Of a DNA stretch of 64,000 nt, positions 47,409-59,044 are shown in pieces. This DNA comes from Artocarpus heterophyllus. Its lineage: Eukaryota; Streptophyta; Magnoliopsida; Rosales; Moraceae. How positions within the stretch are numbered: the first letter of the stretch is position 1; every line of letters begins with the position of its first letter. The stretch spans positions 10,088,340 to 10,152,339 of the forward strand of contig CM046335.1 of the NCBI GenBank assembly GCA_025403435.1, in the 5' to 3' direction. Both the position numbers and the translations under genes were made by a program. Under the pieces are notes generated by a model. It searched no databases. It was given only the letters and a program-made list of their open reading frames with translations, and was not told the DNA's origin.

Positions 47409-48262
47409 GAACATTATAGAGGGTTGGAGGACGAATTCTAAGAGGGAAAAACTACAATCAAGAGGGAAGAACTTATTGCTTTGGAGAAGAAGAACGGTGC
47501 AACCCGGAGACGGAAACCATCTTCGCATCCAAATAGAGTTCTTTTCTTTCACTCATCATGTTTAAGAGATTATTTAGGATTGTTTTTAGTTTCATTAGGA
47601 ACTAACTTTCTCTGTTCTAGGGCTACGATGTAGCCGGATTATGAATGTTCACTTTTGTTTAATTTAATTCAATTTGATGTTTATTCATTATCTATGCTGA
47701 GTATTTAATCTAATCTTAATGCCTGTAAAAGTTTACGCACCTTTTGCATGATATGTGATTTAATTTGAGGCTGAGAAGCGATGATTAAATTAGGCCATGA
47801 TTGAATGCCATGAGATCATCATAGGATAGAGATATCTATGAGACTTGTGTAACACTATGAATTTCTTGTTCTTAATGAATCTTGGTAAGTTTAGAGTTTC
47901 CATAGAGATATAGGAAATTTGCTAACTAAGATAAATTATTAATGCTTGAGAAAGATTAATGACTACTTAAGAGAAATTCGTTATCGGCATAGGAGTAAAC
48001 ATCATTTGATTAAATTAGATAATTTAAATATGATTAATTTAGGTGAAATCGGATGCCCTAGTCTTTTATTGTTTAGGTTTCATTTATATTTTTTTGTTTT
48101 GTTATTTTTCTATTTTATATTTTATTGTTCAAATAATTTTAGAGTTAACCAATTTCGGTACTTAGCTAGATTAACGCAATCCTCGAGGGAACGATCTTTA
48201 CTCACTCTTTATTACTTGTTAACGATACGTGCACTTGCGTTAGAAAATCCACAACAAGTTTT

Positions 48263-48280
48263 TGGCGCCGTTGCCGGGGA
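48263..48280 (+). promoter_or_regulatory. primer binding site (tRNA-Asp type)
   Basis: TGGCGCCGTTGCCGGGGA, the primer site typical of Athila-group elements, 6 bases after the LTR end. Confidence 0.9.
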
Positions 48281-48415
48281 CTATTGTTTAATTTAGTTAA
48301 TATCGATACCAATTAGCTCTAGGATTACTTTGAACATTTTTTTTATTTGTTTCATTTCGTTTTTATTTGTTCTAATTTTTTTTTCTTTTAAGTTATTTGT
48401 TTCCCAGGGAACTTC

Positions 48416-49660
48416 ATGATGTTTCATCAGAATATCCTTGCAAGTTTTGCCCAACGACATATGGAACCATTTTATGCGACTTGGGAGCGATTTAAAGAAA
48501 TGCTTGAGCGGTACCCACATCACAAGCTGCCAAAGTGGGCTCTTCTCCAAATATTTATCGAAGGATTGCATTTTGAAGCTAGAGATTGGGTGAAAAAAGG
48601 TGTAGTTTCTGACGGTCATTCTTTCTTTTCAAGAACCGTTGATGAAGCTTACTACTTATTGGAGGATATGGCAGCCTTCAATTATCATTGGCATTTGAAT
48701 TCTTCAATGCATAATTCTTGTTGGGAGAGGCACCAAAATCTTTCATGGAATATCCACCCCAACATGATGGAACAATCCTGTAGCCAATATCAAGAAGAGA
48801 AGACACCTTTGGAAGTTGCTTTAGATCGTCTAAAGGCCACTCTTGAGGGAAGTCATGAAATTTCCAACTCTAGGCGATATCTTGATGAACAAATCCATTT
48901 AAAGAGCACAATTTTAGAGACTCATCTAGAGGAGGAAATTACAACGTCAAATCCTTGTGGTGACCATAAAACGATAAAGGATGTGGTTTTGTTTGATGAT
49001 GATTGTGCAAAACCTCAGGAATTTGAGCCTCCAGAGGAAATGGAACCTCAAGATGAAGAACAAGAACGCTTTGAAGTTGTCTTAGCTCAACCATTTGCTG
49101 AGTTGGGATCTTGCTCAATCAACAACGATGTACACTTGCTAAATCAAGGGGAGTCTATCCAAAACTTTGACTTTTATGAAGACCGAATCACAAGCATGCT
49201 AATGGATAGCCAAAAGGAAAGGAAAGACCAAATAGAAGGGTTATTAGAGGAATTCTTATATGAGGAGAAGCCACGAGGGTCATTGGAAGATATAGAAGCA
49301 CATAAGACTATTGATTTGAGCTCATCAATGGTTCCAACATATAAGACACTAACTGATTCCTGTTGGCCATGTTCATCACCACCATCACATCTCACCATGT
49401 TCAAGCTCGAGCCATTAATGAAGTTCCCATCAAAAGCACATCATTTAAAGACGTTTGTTGTTGGTGCAACGTGCGAATCACTTCTAAATCTTGCCAAGCT
49501 TGAGGGCATCTATAACCAAGACCCATATGTGGTGCCGTTTGACACTAACTATGGGCGAAAGCCGCTCTTTGACAAGCACTTCTTTGAGAGTCAGGCTGAT
49601 GACTATAAAACAAGCGCTTCTTGGGAGGCAACCCAAGCTCTCTATCCTTTTCAATTTTAG
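48416..49660 (+). CDS. gag-only protein of the non-autonomous gypsy element
   Basis: Open for 414 residues. The first ~85 residues match the C-terminal half of Athila-type capsid: MEPFYATWERFKEMLERYPH, then ALLQIFIEGL and DEAYYLLEDMAAFNYHW (the usual ETLYEAWERYK, LQTFYNGL and AYELLEEMA features). The N-terminal capsid half is missing, and no zinc knuckle or protease follows. Residues about 190-290 are acidic (PPEEMEPQDEEQERFE). The C-terminus (about 350-414) contains YVVPFDTNYGRKPLFDKHFF and ends SWEATQALYPFQF; its coding sequence includes a TTGGGAGGCAACCC string that I associate with non-coding parts of plant gypsy elements, so the tail may be recruited. The start is the first Met of a pair after TTTCCCAG, which could also be a splice acceptor. 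An uninterrupted 1.2 kb frame in a young element suggests it is kept for trans-mobilisation; this is inference. Confidence 0.75.
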   Translation: MMFHQNILASFAQRHMEPFYATWERFKEMLERYPHHKLPKWALLQIFIEGLHFEARDWVKKGVVSDGHSFFSRTVDEAYYLLEDMAAFNYHWHLNSSMHNSCWERHQNLSWNIHPNMMEQSCSQYQEEKTPLEVALDRLKATLEGSHEISNSRRYLDEQIHLKSTILETHLEEEITTSNPCGDHKTIKDVVLFDDDCAKPQEFEPPEEMEPQDEEQERFEVVLAQPFAELGSCSINNDVHLLNQGESIQNFDFYEDRITSMLMDSQKERKDQIEGLLEEFLYEEKPRGSLEDIEAHKTIDLSSSMVPTYKTLTDSCWPCSSPPSHLTMFKLEPLMKFPSKAHHLKTFVVGATCESLLNLAKLEGIYNQDPYVVPFDTNYGRKPLFDKHFFESQADDYKTSASWEATQALYPFQF

Positions 49661-51429
49661 TTTTCATAATATTATTTAGTTTATTAGTTGTTTCTTTTAG
49701 TTTTAGTCTTTTTTGCTACTTAATCATGATGTAAGTCTTGTTTGTGGTGATTCCAGGTTTTCGGGGGACATCAAGGTGCTCAGCTTGCTAAAAAAAAAAA
49801 ATCAAAAACTGAAACCATATCGGCAACCTGGCACAGATGATGAACCACATGGCCATGCATCTGAACATGAACTTGGACAATTTTTCCACAGTCTCTGCTT
49901 TCAATGAAGATAATGAAGAGAATGAGGATGAGGAGGAATAGGCTGCCGCAACCTTCAGTTTAGGGAGTGTTCTTTCCTTTCTTATTTTTGTTTTCTTTTT
50001 ACATTGAGGACAATATATTGTTCAAGTTTGGGGGTGGTGTGTTGCTTTATTTATTTTTATTTTTTTTTGTGTCAATTAGTCATTATCGTTTAATTAGGTC
50101 TTAGTTTAGGTTTTTTTTTTCTTTGCATTTGATAGTAATTAGGATAGTAAAGTTGTGTCGTTTGAGCACTATTTAACTTGCATCATAAGAGGCCAATGAT
50201 AAGACAATGGTTGAAATTGAATATGACTTGTAGGGGATAATAATTATTGTTGGTCTATCCTTGTTTTTCTTGTGATTTTTTTTGCCATGCTGTGATTCTT
50301 TGAGTACTTTGAGCACTCACGCCTTGATCACCTAAATATTCTACACTTAGAGGACTTTTATGTTGATTAAGTGATATTTTTGATCTCAAATGAACGCTAG
50401 AACCTATTTGATAACCACTCGAGGCGAAATCCTAGGCTACACATCATTAAGGACATGATTTAGGCCATTTTTGGACCGTTTGAGCCTTTCAAGCCTACCA
50501 TTGACATCATTTAATCACTAGTTACCCCGTTGAGCTTCATTATCCATTTTCTTTGTTACCCACATTATTAGCCTAGCCTTGGATTAATTTTATCATACTT
50601 GGTCCCTCACTCATAAGCATAACTAGTTTGTCCAGGAAATTATTTAAAGGTAGTTGGTATGACGGGAGGATGGGTGGAGTTTTGAATATTGTCATGAAGA
50701 GATTATACAGTCATGTTTACAGCTTTGGGTATTGCTATCAAGGGATTGTGTATTTATGCTTATTCAAAAAAAAAAAAGAAAAAAAAAAGAAAAAAAAAAG
50801 AAAAAGAAAAAAAAAATGATATATACATCAAATAAATGTGAATGACAAAGGGAGTGCAACATAAGTTTGAGGGTGTACTTAGAAAGAAAGAAAGAAAAAA
50901 TGATATTCTCATAAGGTCCTGAGACAAATTGTGTGTTTGTGGGTGAATTTTGAGCTACATTATATCCTTTATCTCACCTTTTACCTTAGCCACACATTAC
51001 AAGCCGAATAAAGTCCTAATGATCTTTGATGTTGCAATAGTCTACATTAGTGGAGAGTGGGTTTGAAAAATAGGCATATGGAGTTCATAAATTTCACTAA
51101 TCTAGAGATCTTTCAAAATAAGCTTGTTGACATAAACTAATCCAAGTGTAGGTACATAAGTGCTAGAGGCATCACACACACACTCGAGGAATTATGAGTA
51201 TGGTAAACTTGAGATTTAAATTAATTTTTTTTTACATGATCACAGTGGTTAGAGTTTCCTTTGAGTCATAAACATTATGCAATCTTTGAGGCCAAATATG
51301 ATGAAAAATTAAATTGATGCTTGAACTACGTCATGTGTTAGTGTCAGTTGTGTTCTTTTTGTTTTGTTCTTTGTTTTTCTTTTGTGTGTTTTGCTCGAGG
51401 ACTAGCAAAATCTTAAGTTTGAGGGTATT
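49661..51429 (+). other. 3' untranslated interior of the gypsy element
   Basis: No coding capacity. It carries an internal polypurine-like AAGTTTGGGGGTGG (50024-50037) preceded by ACATTGAGGACAAT, a pairing common in plant gypsy elements, an A-rich tract at 50766-50818 and the 3' polypurine-type tract at 51415-51429. Confidence 0.7.
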
Positions 51430-52848
51430 TGATAAGTTAGTTTTAGGCTAATTAATTAGATGATTCTCACTTAATATTTTTGTTAGTTTTGAGCGATTTA
51501 TAAGAATTTAAGAGTGTTTTATGTTCTTTTATAGGTTTTGAAGGAAAACGACGCATAATGGCAAAGTGCAGGGTAAAACAGACCAAAAATTGAGCAAAAG
51601 TGGACTCGGGATGAAATGGAGCCTAGACGTCAACTATTGAGCGCCTAGGCGCTGCTACAGATGAAGTTCACACAAAAAAACCCGAGAGCATAGCGCCTAG
51701 GCGTCACAATTTGGGCGCCTAGGCGCCATTTGGGAGGCCAATATAGCGCCTAGGCGCTACAATCCTGGCGCCTAGGCGCTACTTCGAAGCCTAGGCGCCG
51801 TATTCATGGAGCCTAGGCGCTGTATTCATGGCGCCTAGGCGCCAGTTCAAAAAAGCTTCCACGGGCAAGTATAGCGCCTAGGCGCTACAATAATCGAGCC
51901 TAGGCGCCGTAATGAAGCCTAGGCGCCATTGCGATCCCAATTCAAATTCTAGTGTAATTTCGTTCCAAAATTGCCCTTTTAAACCCTAGCCTATAAATAG
52001 AACATTATGAAGGATTGGAGGACGAATTCTAAGAGGGAAAAACTACAATCAAGAGGGAAGAACTTATTGCTTTGGAGAAGAAGAACGGTGCAACCCGGAG
52101 ACGGAAACCATCTTCGCATCCAAATAGAGTTCTTTTCTTTCACTCATCATGTTTAAGAGATTATTTAGGATTGTTTTTAGTTTCATTAGGAACTAACTTT
52201 CTCTGTTCTAGGGCTACGATGTAGCCGGATTATGAATGTTCACTTTTGTTTAATTTAATTCAATTTGATGTTTATTCATTATCTATGCTGAGTATTTAAT
52301 CTAATCTTAATGCCTGTAAAAGTTTACGCACCTTTTGCATGATATATGATTTAATTTGAGGCTGAGAAGCGATGATTAAATTAGGCCATGATTGAATGCC
52401 ATGAGATCATCATAGGATAGAGATATCTATGAGACTTGTGTAACACTATGAATTTCTTGTTCTTAATGAATCTTGGTAAGTTTAGAGTTTCCATAGAGAT
52501 ATAGGAAATTTGCTAACTAAGATAAATTATTAATGCTTGAGAAAGATTAATGACTACCTAAGAGAAATTCGTTATCGGCATAGGAGTAAACATCATTTGA
52601 TTAAATTAGATAATTTAAATATGATTAATTTAGGTGAAATCGGATGCCCTAGTCTTTTATTGTTTAGGTTTCATTTATATTTTTTTGTTTTGTTATTTTT
52701 CTATTTTATATTTTATTGTTCAAATAATTTTAGGGTTAACCAATTTCGGTACTTAGCTAGATTAACGCAATCCTCGTAGGAACGATACTTTACTCACTCT
52801 TTATTACTTGTTAACGATACGTGCACTTGCGTTAGAAAATCCACAACA
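51430..52848 (+). repeat. 3' LTR of the gypsy element, 1419 bp
   Basis: Nearly identical to the 5' LTR apart from the palindrome array, which makes it 44 bp longer. TATA box at 51992-51999. Followed by the target copy AAGTG. Confidence 0.96.
51640..51928. repeat. GCGCCTAGGCGC palindrome array, 11 units (3' LTR)
   Basis: Same array as in the 5' LTR but with 11 units. It has three more units in its middle and one fewer near its end. Confidence 0.93.
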
Positions 52849-52853
52849 AAGTG

Positions 52854-54660
52854 GGACCCAATCTTCTGCATGTTGTGCCGAAGTAACTTAGCCTGTCAAA
52901 AATCCTGAAAGTGGTGGATTGTGACTTTCAACTCTTTGTTTCAAAGATAGAAGCATCAGTCCTTACCCTGCTCTAAGGGGCATAGGCCATAATTATCTTG
53001 GGCTATTTGAGCGATTTATTTAATTAGTCAGACCCACTTATCCGAAATATTGATTGTTTGATCGAAATGGAAATATGTAATCGCATTTACCTCGTACAAA
53101 AGGGCAATTACTATATAAAATTTTTTTCCAAATAAAAGATAAAATGAGCTTGTAATTGACATTATTAGCGAAATGAATCTAAGGATTGGCTACCCAGAAA
53201 TATAACCAAAGATTTAAAAAAAAAAAAAAACTCTCATTCTTCGTCTTTAAATGCCAAAACTGGGTGTATAGAAGCTCCGACGCATTGGAATTCTGAGGTT
53301 TTATTCCTCTCAATGTTGCCAAGCTTCAGTCATAGATAGCCGTTGGTGGTGCGTGTCCTCCACGCTCCAGCGAGTTGGTGGTTCTTTGGTTGATATTTTG
53401 GCTTCTTGTTATGCTGCTTACTCAGTCCCCTTGGGACTCAAAAGCCATTTTGTCATCGGAAGCTTCATTCGTGTGGTTTTAGACTTTGTCTTGTATTTAG
53501 TGTTTATTTTTGTTATAATAAAGCACTTTTTTAATCCACTATGTACGGCAGTTGTGTGTCTTGTCCGCTGAATTTGTTTTCAAGTTGTAGGAGTGAGCTT
53601 TAGCGTGATTGATTTCTTAATCTCCATGGATCGGGAAGTTTCTATTGATTATAAAAATGTTATTGAAAGAATCATATGTGTGTTCCATGCTTTGTGTGCC
53701 TACCCCATTTCTAGTTGTTTGAATTTGGTACATATTTTCTTAAAGAAGGTCATTCGCATCGGTATCACTGTTGTATCTCTTTTTTTCTTGAATGCAACTT
53801 TCCTTTTCCAAACAAAGAAAAATTAACAAGAAAGACTAAAGTATGTTTGATAAATCAGTTGGAACTTAAAAACTGTAGTATGTGATAGCTTTACATTGTA
53901 GTAAACTACTATAACATGTAATAGCTTTACACTGTAACAAGTTGAAACTCTAAGTTCTAACTTTCTTATCAAACAAAGCATACTACTACCATACAGATAA
54001 AAGGAATAAAAACCGGATCATCTTCAGAAAGATTAACCAACACTACAGGAAATTTTGAGAAGTCCACCAAAGTCAACGATAAGTTAGGTTTACCTAATGT
54101 GATCAAGAAAAATAGATTTCGTGTGGTTTAATATAAGCCTTCCAACTCAGCTAACTCAACCAAGCAGTTTTCTACAAACAATGGGTAGATAGGAAAATTG
54201 CCCACGAAAAAAACAACAGAAATCAGGATCTTATTATTGATGTTACAGTAACAACATACCAGTTGGCAACAAAACAAAAATCCACGTGAAAGAGAAGTGG
54301 AACACTAATGGGGATGCCTATTCAATATTAAAATTGGCTAGAGCCAGACTCGACTAGGAAAAAAAATTGTGGGGTCAAGCGCAAAACTATAAATAGATCA
54401 GATGACTAGGGCCCTTAAATCTGGACTCAAATCTGATGGTAAAGTCCAACAATTCCAACTGGAGCTCCAAAATGATGGTAGGGCTAACTCAACTTGAATG
54501 GAAGGGGAAAAAATGGAAAAACCAAACCAAATCTCCTAAAATTTGGAAATTCTTGGAATGGCAATTCTTCGCAACTTCAACTGTAGTTGCGGTAGTTATG
54601 TTACTAATTGCGAATAAGTCACTAATGGTCTAACTCTTGTCAAAACAGAAGCATTGGACA
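52854..54660. other. intergenic DNA between the gypsy element and the carrier gene
   Basis: No supportable gene. A 143-bp MITE lies at 53841-53983. Sequence at 53240-53580 is of mixed composition with an AATAAAG, perhaps an old transcript end; its 72-residue frame is not recognised. Confidence 0.5.
53841..53983. mobile_element. MITE, 'GAGAGCTTTACA' family (best-preserved copy)
   Basis: GTATGTTTGATAA at the left and its near-inverse TTATCAAACAAAGCATAC at the right. Two direct units, GTATGTGATAGCTTTACATTG and ACATGTAATAGCTTTACACTG, in the centre. Confidence 0.75.
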
Positions 54661-54665
54661 ATTTG

Positions 54666-57600
54666 CTAGATTGCTTTTAATCCAGAAAGCTCCCGTAGCT
54701 TCTCGCAAAGTATGAATGTGATTGTAGTTTGTGGACCTAATCTTGCAAAAATTGCAAAGCCTCTGCAGAGTTAAAAACCGAACATCTTCCAAAATGAGGA
54801 TGGAAACAAACATAAAAATGGATTAGGATATGATCCTAAGGGGCTACTGTATAATAACATAAAAGCAGATACTACTGTATGCTTATAGTTTGTTAAGACA
54901 TTAGTGGAAAATACCAAAATCTAATCCATGAATATTTTGAAGACTGCAAATGACAAATTGTAAAGAAAACTGTACTGTTTAGATCAAATAGAAATGAAGA
55001 AGCCAAGAGAAACTCACCCCTTGTAAAGGGCCCTAGGTCCTTCTGTACGCGCAACCTGAAATCACAAGCCAATATTCATCAGGTAAGAGAAAGCAAGAAC
55101 ACCGCATTAAAGAACCAATACCAGGATATAGGATAAAATGCAGTCAAGTGGCTAGCAATTGAATTCTCAGTTGCCAAATATAAGTAAAACAAGCTGAAAC
55201 ACCGACAAGTTGACTTTCACCAACCAATATTTAAAGTCTTTTGCAAAACTTTTTTTCAATGCATTCATTCCCTCCCGTTCTAATCATGAAACATACAAAA
55301 ATGATATGAAACACCAAAAAATGATAAAGAAGAAGATACAAGAATTACGACCTGATACGCACAATGAAATCCATTCCTACGCGTTGCAACATCAGACGGG
55401 TTTTAACCATGTCCATAGGAGCAGTAACGAGGGTGCTGAATCCGCCAGCAACCATACTCAAGCTTCAACGAGTGCAGAGATTTAGTTAGTTCCCAGAAAT
55501 AGTACTTGATTAGACGAACAATTCAGCATGCTTCATTACATCTGAAGATCGGGCTCGTGTCTTTAACCAAAACACCAATGGCTGGTTTGTAAAAAAAAAA
55601 AAATTGATCGTCAATCTAAAACGTGTTGGCACCAGGTTGTAACAAAGTTTGAACCTAATGTAGCTTTTTAACTCTACAAATCAACTGTAATATCTCTGAG
55701 AGATGTATTACATTTCTCCATTGTTTAAGCTAGTGCTCTTTCTTATTTATTTTCATCATCCTTTCAGCATTGTCTCAACTAATCTGGAAGGTACTAAAAT
55801 AACTGCAGATAAGAATTTTGGTAATGCCATACATGAGATGCAACCGAAATCCTTCTTCAAGTGATGTCCACCTAATCAGGCTCTGCATGAAAATAAAAAT
55901 AAAAAAGAAAATTTAAAAGTCAGATGAACGGAAAATAAAAAAGGTGAAAACCAAAAAATTCTTTCCATATGACCAATTAAAAATTGGTTTAACGATTTGG
56001 CAATTACTTCGTGGATATTCAAAGTGAAAATAGCATGCTTAGAACTTGACCCGCTTTGTTTCACCATAAGTTGCCAGTTGTGATGCAGTCAAAGCAGCAG
56101 CTCTGGCCATTGCAGGCCCAACACCCTTCCAAAGAGCTCTTACTCCCTCTTCAGAAACAATTCTGCGTAATTCTTTCGCTGGTCCTCCTTTTCTCAGGTT
56201 TGGATTCATCTGTAAACGAACCTGGTGACACGGGAATAATTTCTAATAAAAAATTCTATCAAAGCAAAAGAAATCCAAAAGGTTGTAAATGGTCATCACC
56301 TTCAAAACCTCAACTGGATTAGTTAGAGCAGTTGCAATGGCACCAGCAAACAAGCCAGATGCAATCTTAAAAAAAATATTGGTGGATCCAGAAGCCCAAT
56401 CACAAGCATACTTTGAGGGTTCATACAAGCCTAAGCGAAGACCCCCATAAAGAACCGATCTTATCAATGCAGGTGTCAGTCCCAGATATAAAGATCTAGG
56501 CCCTTCACTTTTTAGTACTTGAACAAATAATTGCCCCTGGATATGCAATTCTTAGTATTACTATACTCATAAATAAGATTGTGAACCAATATATGAAAGC
56601 TAATCAAAATACCATTCCAGTTAAAGGACCCCTCTGACCGACAAGTTGCATTTGCAGCCTAACTTTGAGTACATCTGCATTTTCAATAGAAATACATCAA
56701 ACTTTTAATAATTGAAAAACACCATAAATGTTTCTTTTTGAAGATAATTTTTTTATTTGGCCAATTCTATTCCACCTTTTAATGACTCTTACAAATATGA
56801 CAAGAGCACTTATTTCAACTTTAATCTTAAACCCCACTTGATGCCACTTTCTAATGTGAAATCTCAAATAAGGCCATTGTCACGCCAATGAAGGAAAAAC
56901 TACGCTGACTTGATATCATAGTACATAGATAAAACTTTCTTCATAATTAAAAATTCCCTAGGCCACCAAAAGTAAACCAATTGTTTCCTTGAGCTGCCAA
57001 AGATGCTGCATTTTTTGATTGAAATCATGGTCTACTGCTGGAGTGAGTCTCGGTGAGAGAACCCGACTGCCAAAAGGGCCCTCTACTTGGCCATACCAAC
57101 GTGGAGGGGCTTAAATTCTCAGTCATTACTCATTAGTGCCTCATTCAAAGGTCATAAAACAAGTTTTTTACAAAAGTTTACGTCTTTCCTAGAATACAAA
57201 AATAGTTCCTTATGCATCTCATGTCTCTAATTTCTCTAATATGAGAAATGGACCCTCTAAATCTCTAATAATAAACTTAAGTTTGTCATATATGTGTGCC
57301 CACATATAAAAGCTCCCTGCTAAGCTCTATGTGCAACAAATTACATCAGCAAAAATAAGATCCCACAAAAATAAATATAACCAAAAGTAAAATTCTTTTG
57401 AGGGCGGATCTACCTTTAATCTAAAATACAAAGGTTAATCACAATCACTGTTTATATAATCTATATCTGAAATCAACACACTAGCATTATCCACCTTGCA
57501 AATAATTGTAAAGTAAGCAAGCAATTTCAACAAATAAACACAATAAGAACAAGATAAGCCAATGGAAGCCAAATTATATTGTAACCCTGGAAAACAAATA

Positions 57601-57776
57601 TCATCCCCAAATTTTCCTTTTTTTTCAATAAAAATTCCTGTAATTCTTAGTGTCATGATTTTACCTAGAGGATGAGTGATTCCGGTGGCAACTGCCACGG
57701 AAAGTCCACTGGTACCGGAGTGGTAAGCGGCATTGGACAGCAAGATTGCAAAACTTTGCTTTTCATTGCCTGTCAT
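54666..57776 (-). CDS. mitochondrial carrier family protein (ucpB-like), with a frameshift in exon 6
   Basis: Inner-membrane solute carrier. Exons, minus strand: 57665-57776, 56613-56674, 56300-56536, 56051-56221, 55833-55882, 55381-55462 (or to 55352), 55018-55055, 54666-54762. The three carrier signatures are present: THPLDVLKV (about 34-42), NPVEVLKVRLQM (131-142), APMDMVKTRLML (225-236), with SLYLGL, ALWKGV and ALYKGG. It matches the plant proteins named ucpB-like (I recall AT4G03115); the substrate is not known to me. In exon 6 the family segment after MLQR is shortened and the following NGFHCAYQ is readable only in another frame (55352-55378), which would cause a stop soon after. The donor GTAGGA at 55380, if used, skips this part and rejoins exon 7 in frame, giving 282 residues. 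Either it is a splice-rescued gene or an early pseudogene. Confidence 0.83.
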
Positions 57777-58150
57777 GGTCCCTGAAAATTCAAACCGAAC
57801 CGCAATTAAGGAAAAATATGTATCATATATGTATACATATCAAATATCTTTCTGTTTGGTAGCCCAGAAAAACAAAGCAGCTAGTCTTTTGAACTGCGAT
57901 TTTAGACCCGACCTGTCACCGCCACCAGCTAAAGCAAACGACGTCGAGAATAAGATTCAGATCAAAACCAATCGTTGCTTTCTCTCTCTCTCTCCTCAGT
58001 TTTCTCGGAAACCAAACAAAAATTAAGAACTGAAAAAAGGAATTCGTGAGTGATCGAACCTGAAAGCTGAAATATTTCGTAGCCGTTTTAATGAGGCTCG
58101 GCTCTTTGCTTCCCCCGAAGAATGTTGGTTTGCTTGGTGCTTAATACAAT
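57777..58150 (-). promoter_or_regulatory. 5' leader and promoter of the carrier gene
   Basis: CT-rich tract (57980-58000) and GC-richer sequence. Possibly a 5' UTR intron; this is not certain. Confidence 0.4.
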
Positions 58151-58572
58151 ATCAAAGTCCCTTTTTTTTTTTTTTGACTGGCGCCATTTTTGTTTCCTTG
58201 TTCGCTGTAATATCTTTTATTATATCTAAAAAAGGCACGATTCGACGTCGTTGTGCCTTTTTATTTATAAAAAAGTTAAAAAACACGCGCGGATGTATCA
58301 AGTATATTAACAAAAAAGAAAAAAAACTATATTTTTTTTTTGAAGAAAAAACGTTACAGGAAGTTAAAAGAAAAAATATGTTCCGAAAAACAAACAGAAA
58401 AATGTTTCGGTTAGAAAATAAAAAAAGTTTCGCAAAAAAAAAAAAAAAACGTTCGAGAGTTTCGATCATACTAAGGGTACCACACGAAATTGATTCTCAT
58501 TTTATATATATGTTAAAGATTTAGGACTTTTGATTTTGTGTCTAGCGTGAAGGAAAGCGGCCAAAGAAAAAT

Positions 58573-58735
58573 AATGCTTTGTTTTGCAATCTTATTTTAA
58601 TTATGTAAGTATTAACTTTATAATATAAAGCTTTTATATACTATAATAGAAAGTAAAAATAAGATAAAGCTCTCATATGTTACAATTTTTAAACTTAAAT
58701 TAATGATTTAAACTACTTTTTCAAACACTTTAATG
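58573..58735. mobile_element. MITE, 'GAGAGCTTTACA' family (diverged)
   Basis: Direct units TATAAAGCTTTTATATACTAT and TAAAGCTCTCATATGTTACA; right end TTTTTCAAACACTTT. Confidence 0.5.
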
Positions 58736-58937
58736 TTAAATTCTTATATACTAAAATAAATTGATTCCAACTAATTTTCTAAACATATTAATTGTTTCTA
58801 AACACTTTTTCTAAGGGACTAAATTGAATGGTGTGAAACAAGTTTTAAAGGCCATATAAGTAATTTCGTATGTAGATGTCAAGTATGTACATGTCAAAGA
58901 TGATCAAAACTTTTAATGCAATACACCAAGAATGTTA

Positions 58938-59044
58938 GGACCTGTTTGTTTCGATACTTGAATCACGGTTCAAATCATTTTGCTATAGTATTTTCTCTCA
59001 TAAAAATTTAAATCTTTATTCAAATACTCAAACCAAACGGGCTC
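58938..59044. mobile_element. Tourist-like (PIF/Harbinger) MITE, 107 bp
   Basis: GGACCTGTTTGTTTCGA and inverse GAGCCCGTTTGGTTTGA, flanked by TTA (58935-58937 and 59045-59047). It is exactly as long as the copy at 28457-28563 and lies in the opposite orientation. Confidence 0.85.

Larger units (their letters stand above)
46882..48256 (+). repeat. 5' LTR of the gypsy element, 1375 bp
   Basis: TG...CA ends. U3 carries the palindrome array (47092-47338); TATAAATA is at 47401-47408; R and U5 fill the rest. The 116-residue frame at 47946-48296 is not coding. Confidence 0.96.
46882..52848 (+). mobile_element. complete non-autonomous Ty3/gypsy (Athila-like) element, 5967 bp
   Basis: Two LTRs (46882-48256 and 51430-52848) start TGATAAGTTAG and end CCACAACA, flanked by a perfect 5-bp target copy AAGTG (46877-46881 and 52849-52853). 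A primer binding site TGGCGCCGTTGCCGGGGA lies 6 bases inside the 5' LTR; a TTTGAGGGTATTT polypurine-type tract precedes the 3' LTR. The 3.17 kb interior holds one gag-like ORF and no protease, RT, RNase H or integrase, so movement needs a partner. Outside the palindrome array I counted roughly ten differences between LTRs, so the insertion is young. The layout fits the class called terminal-repeat retrotransposons with a GAG domain. Confidence 0.96.

Noticed and set aside
46882..52848. Possibility that the two 1.4 kb repeats are a segmental tandem duplication
   Set aside because: TG/CA ends, primer binding site, polypurine-type tract and a matching 5-bp TSD show a retrotransposon.
53353..53571. 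72-residue plus-strand frame with hydrophobic tail
   Set aside because: No start context, homology or splice partner recognised; probably non-coding.
58179..58193. TGGCGCCA near the carrier promoter as an E2F site or primer site
   Set aside because: Single weak match with no supporting context.
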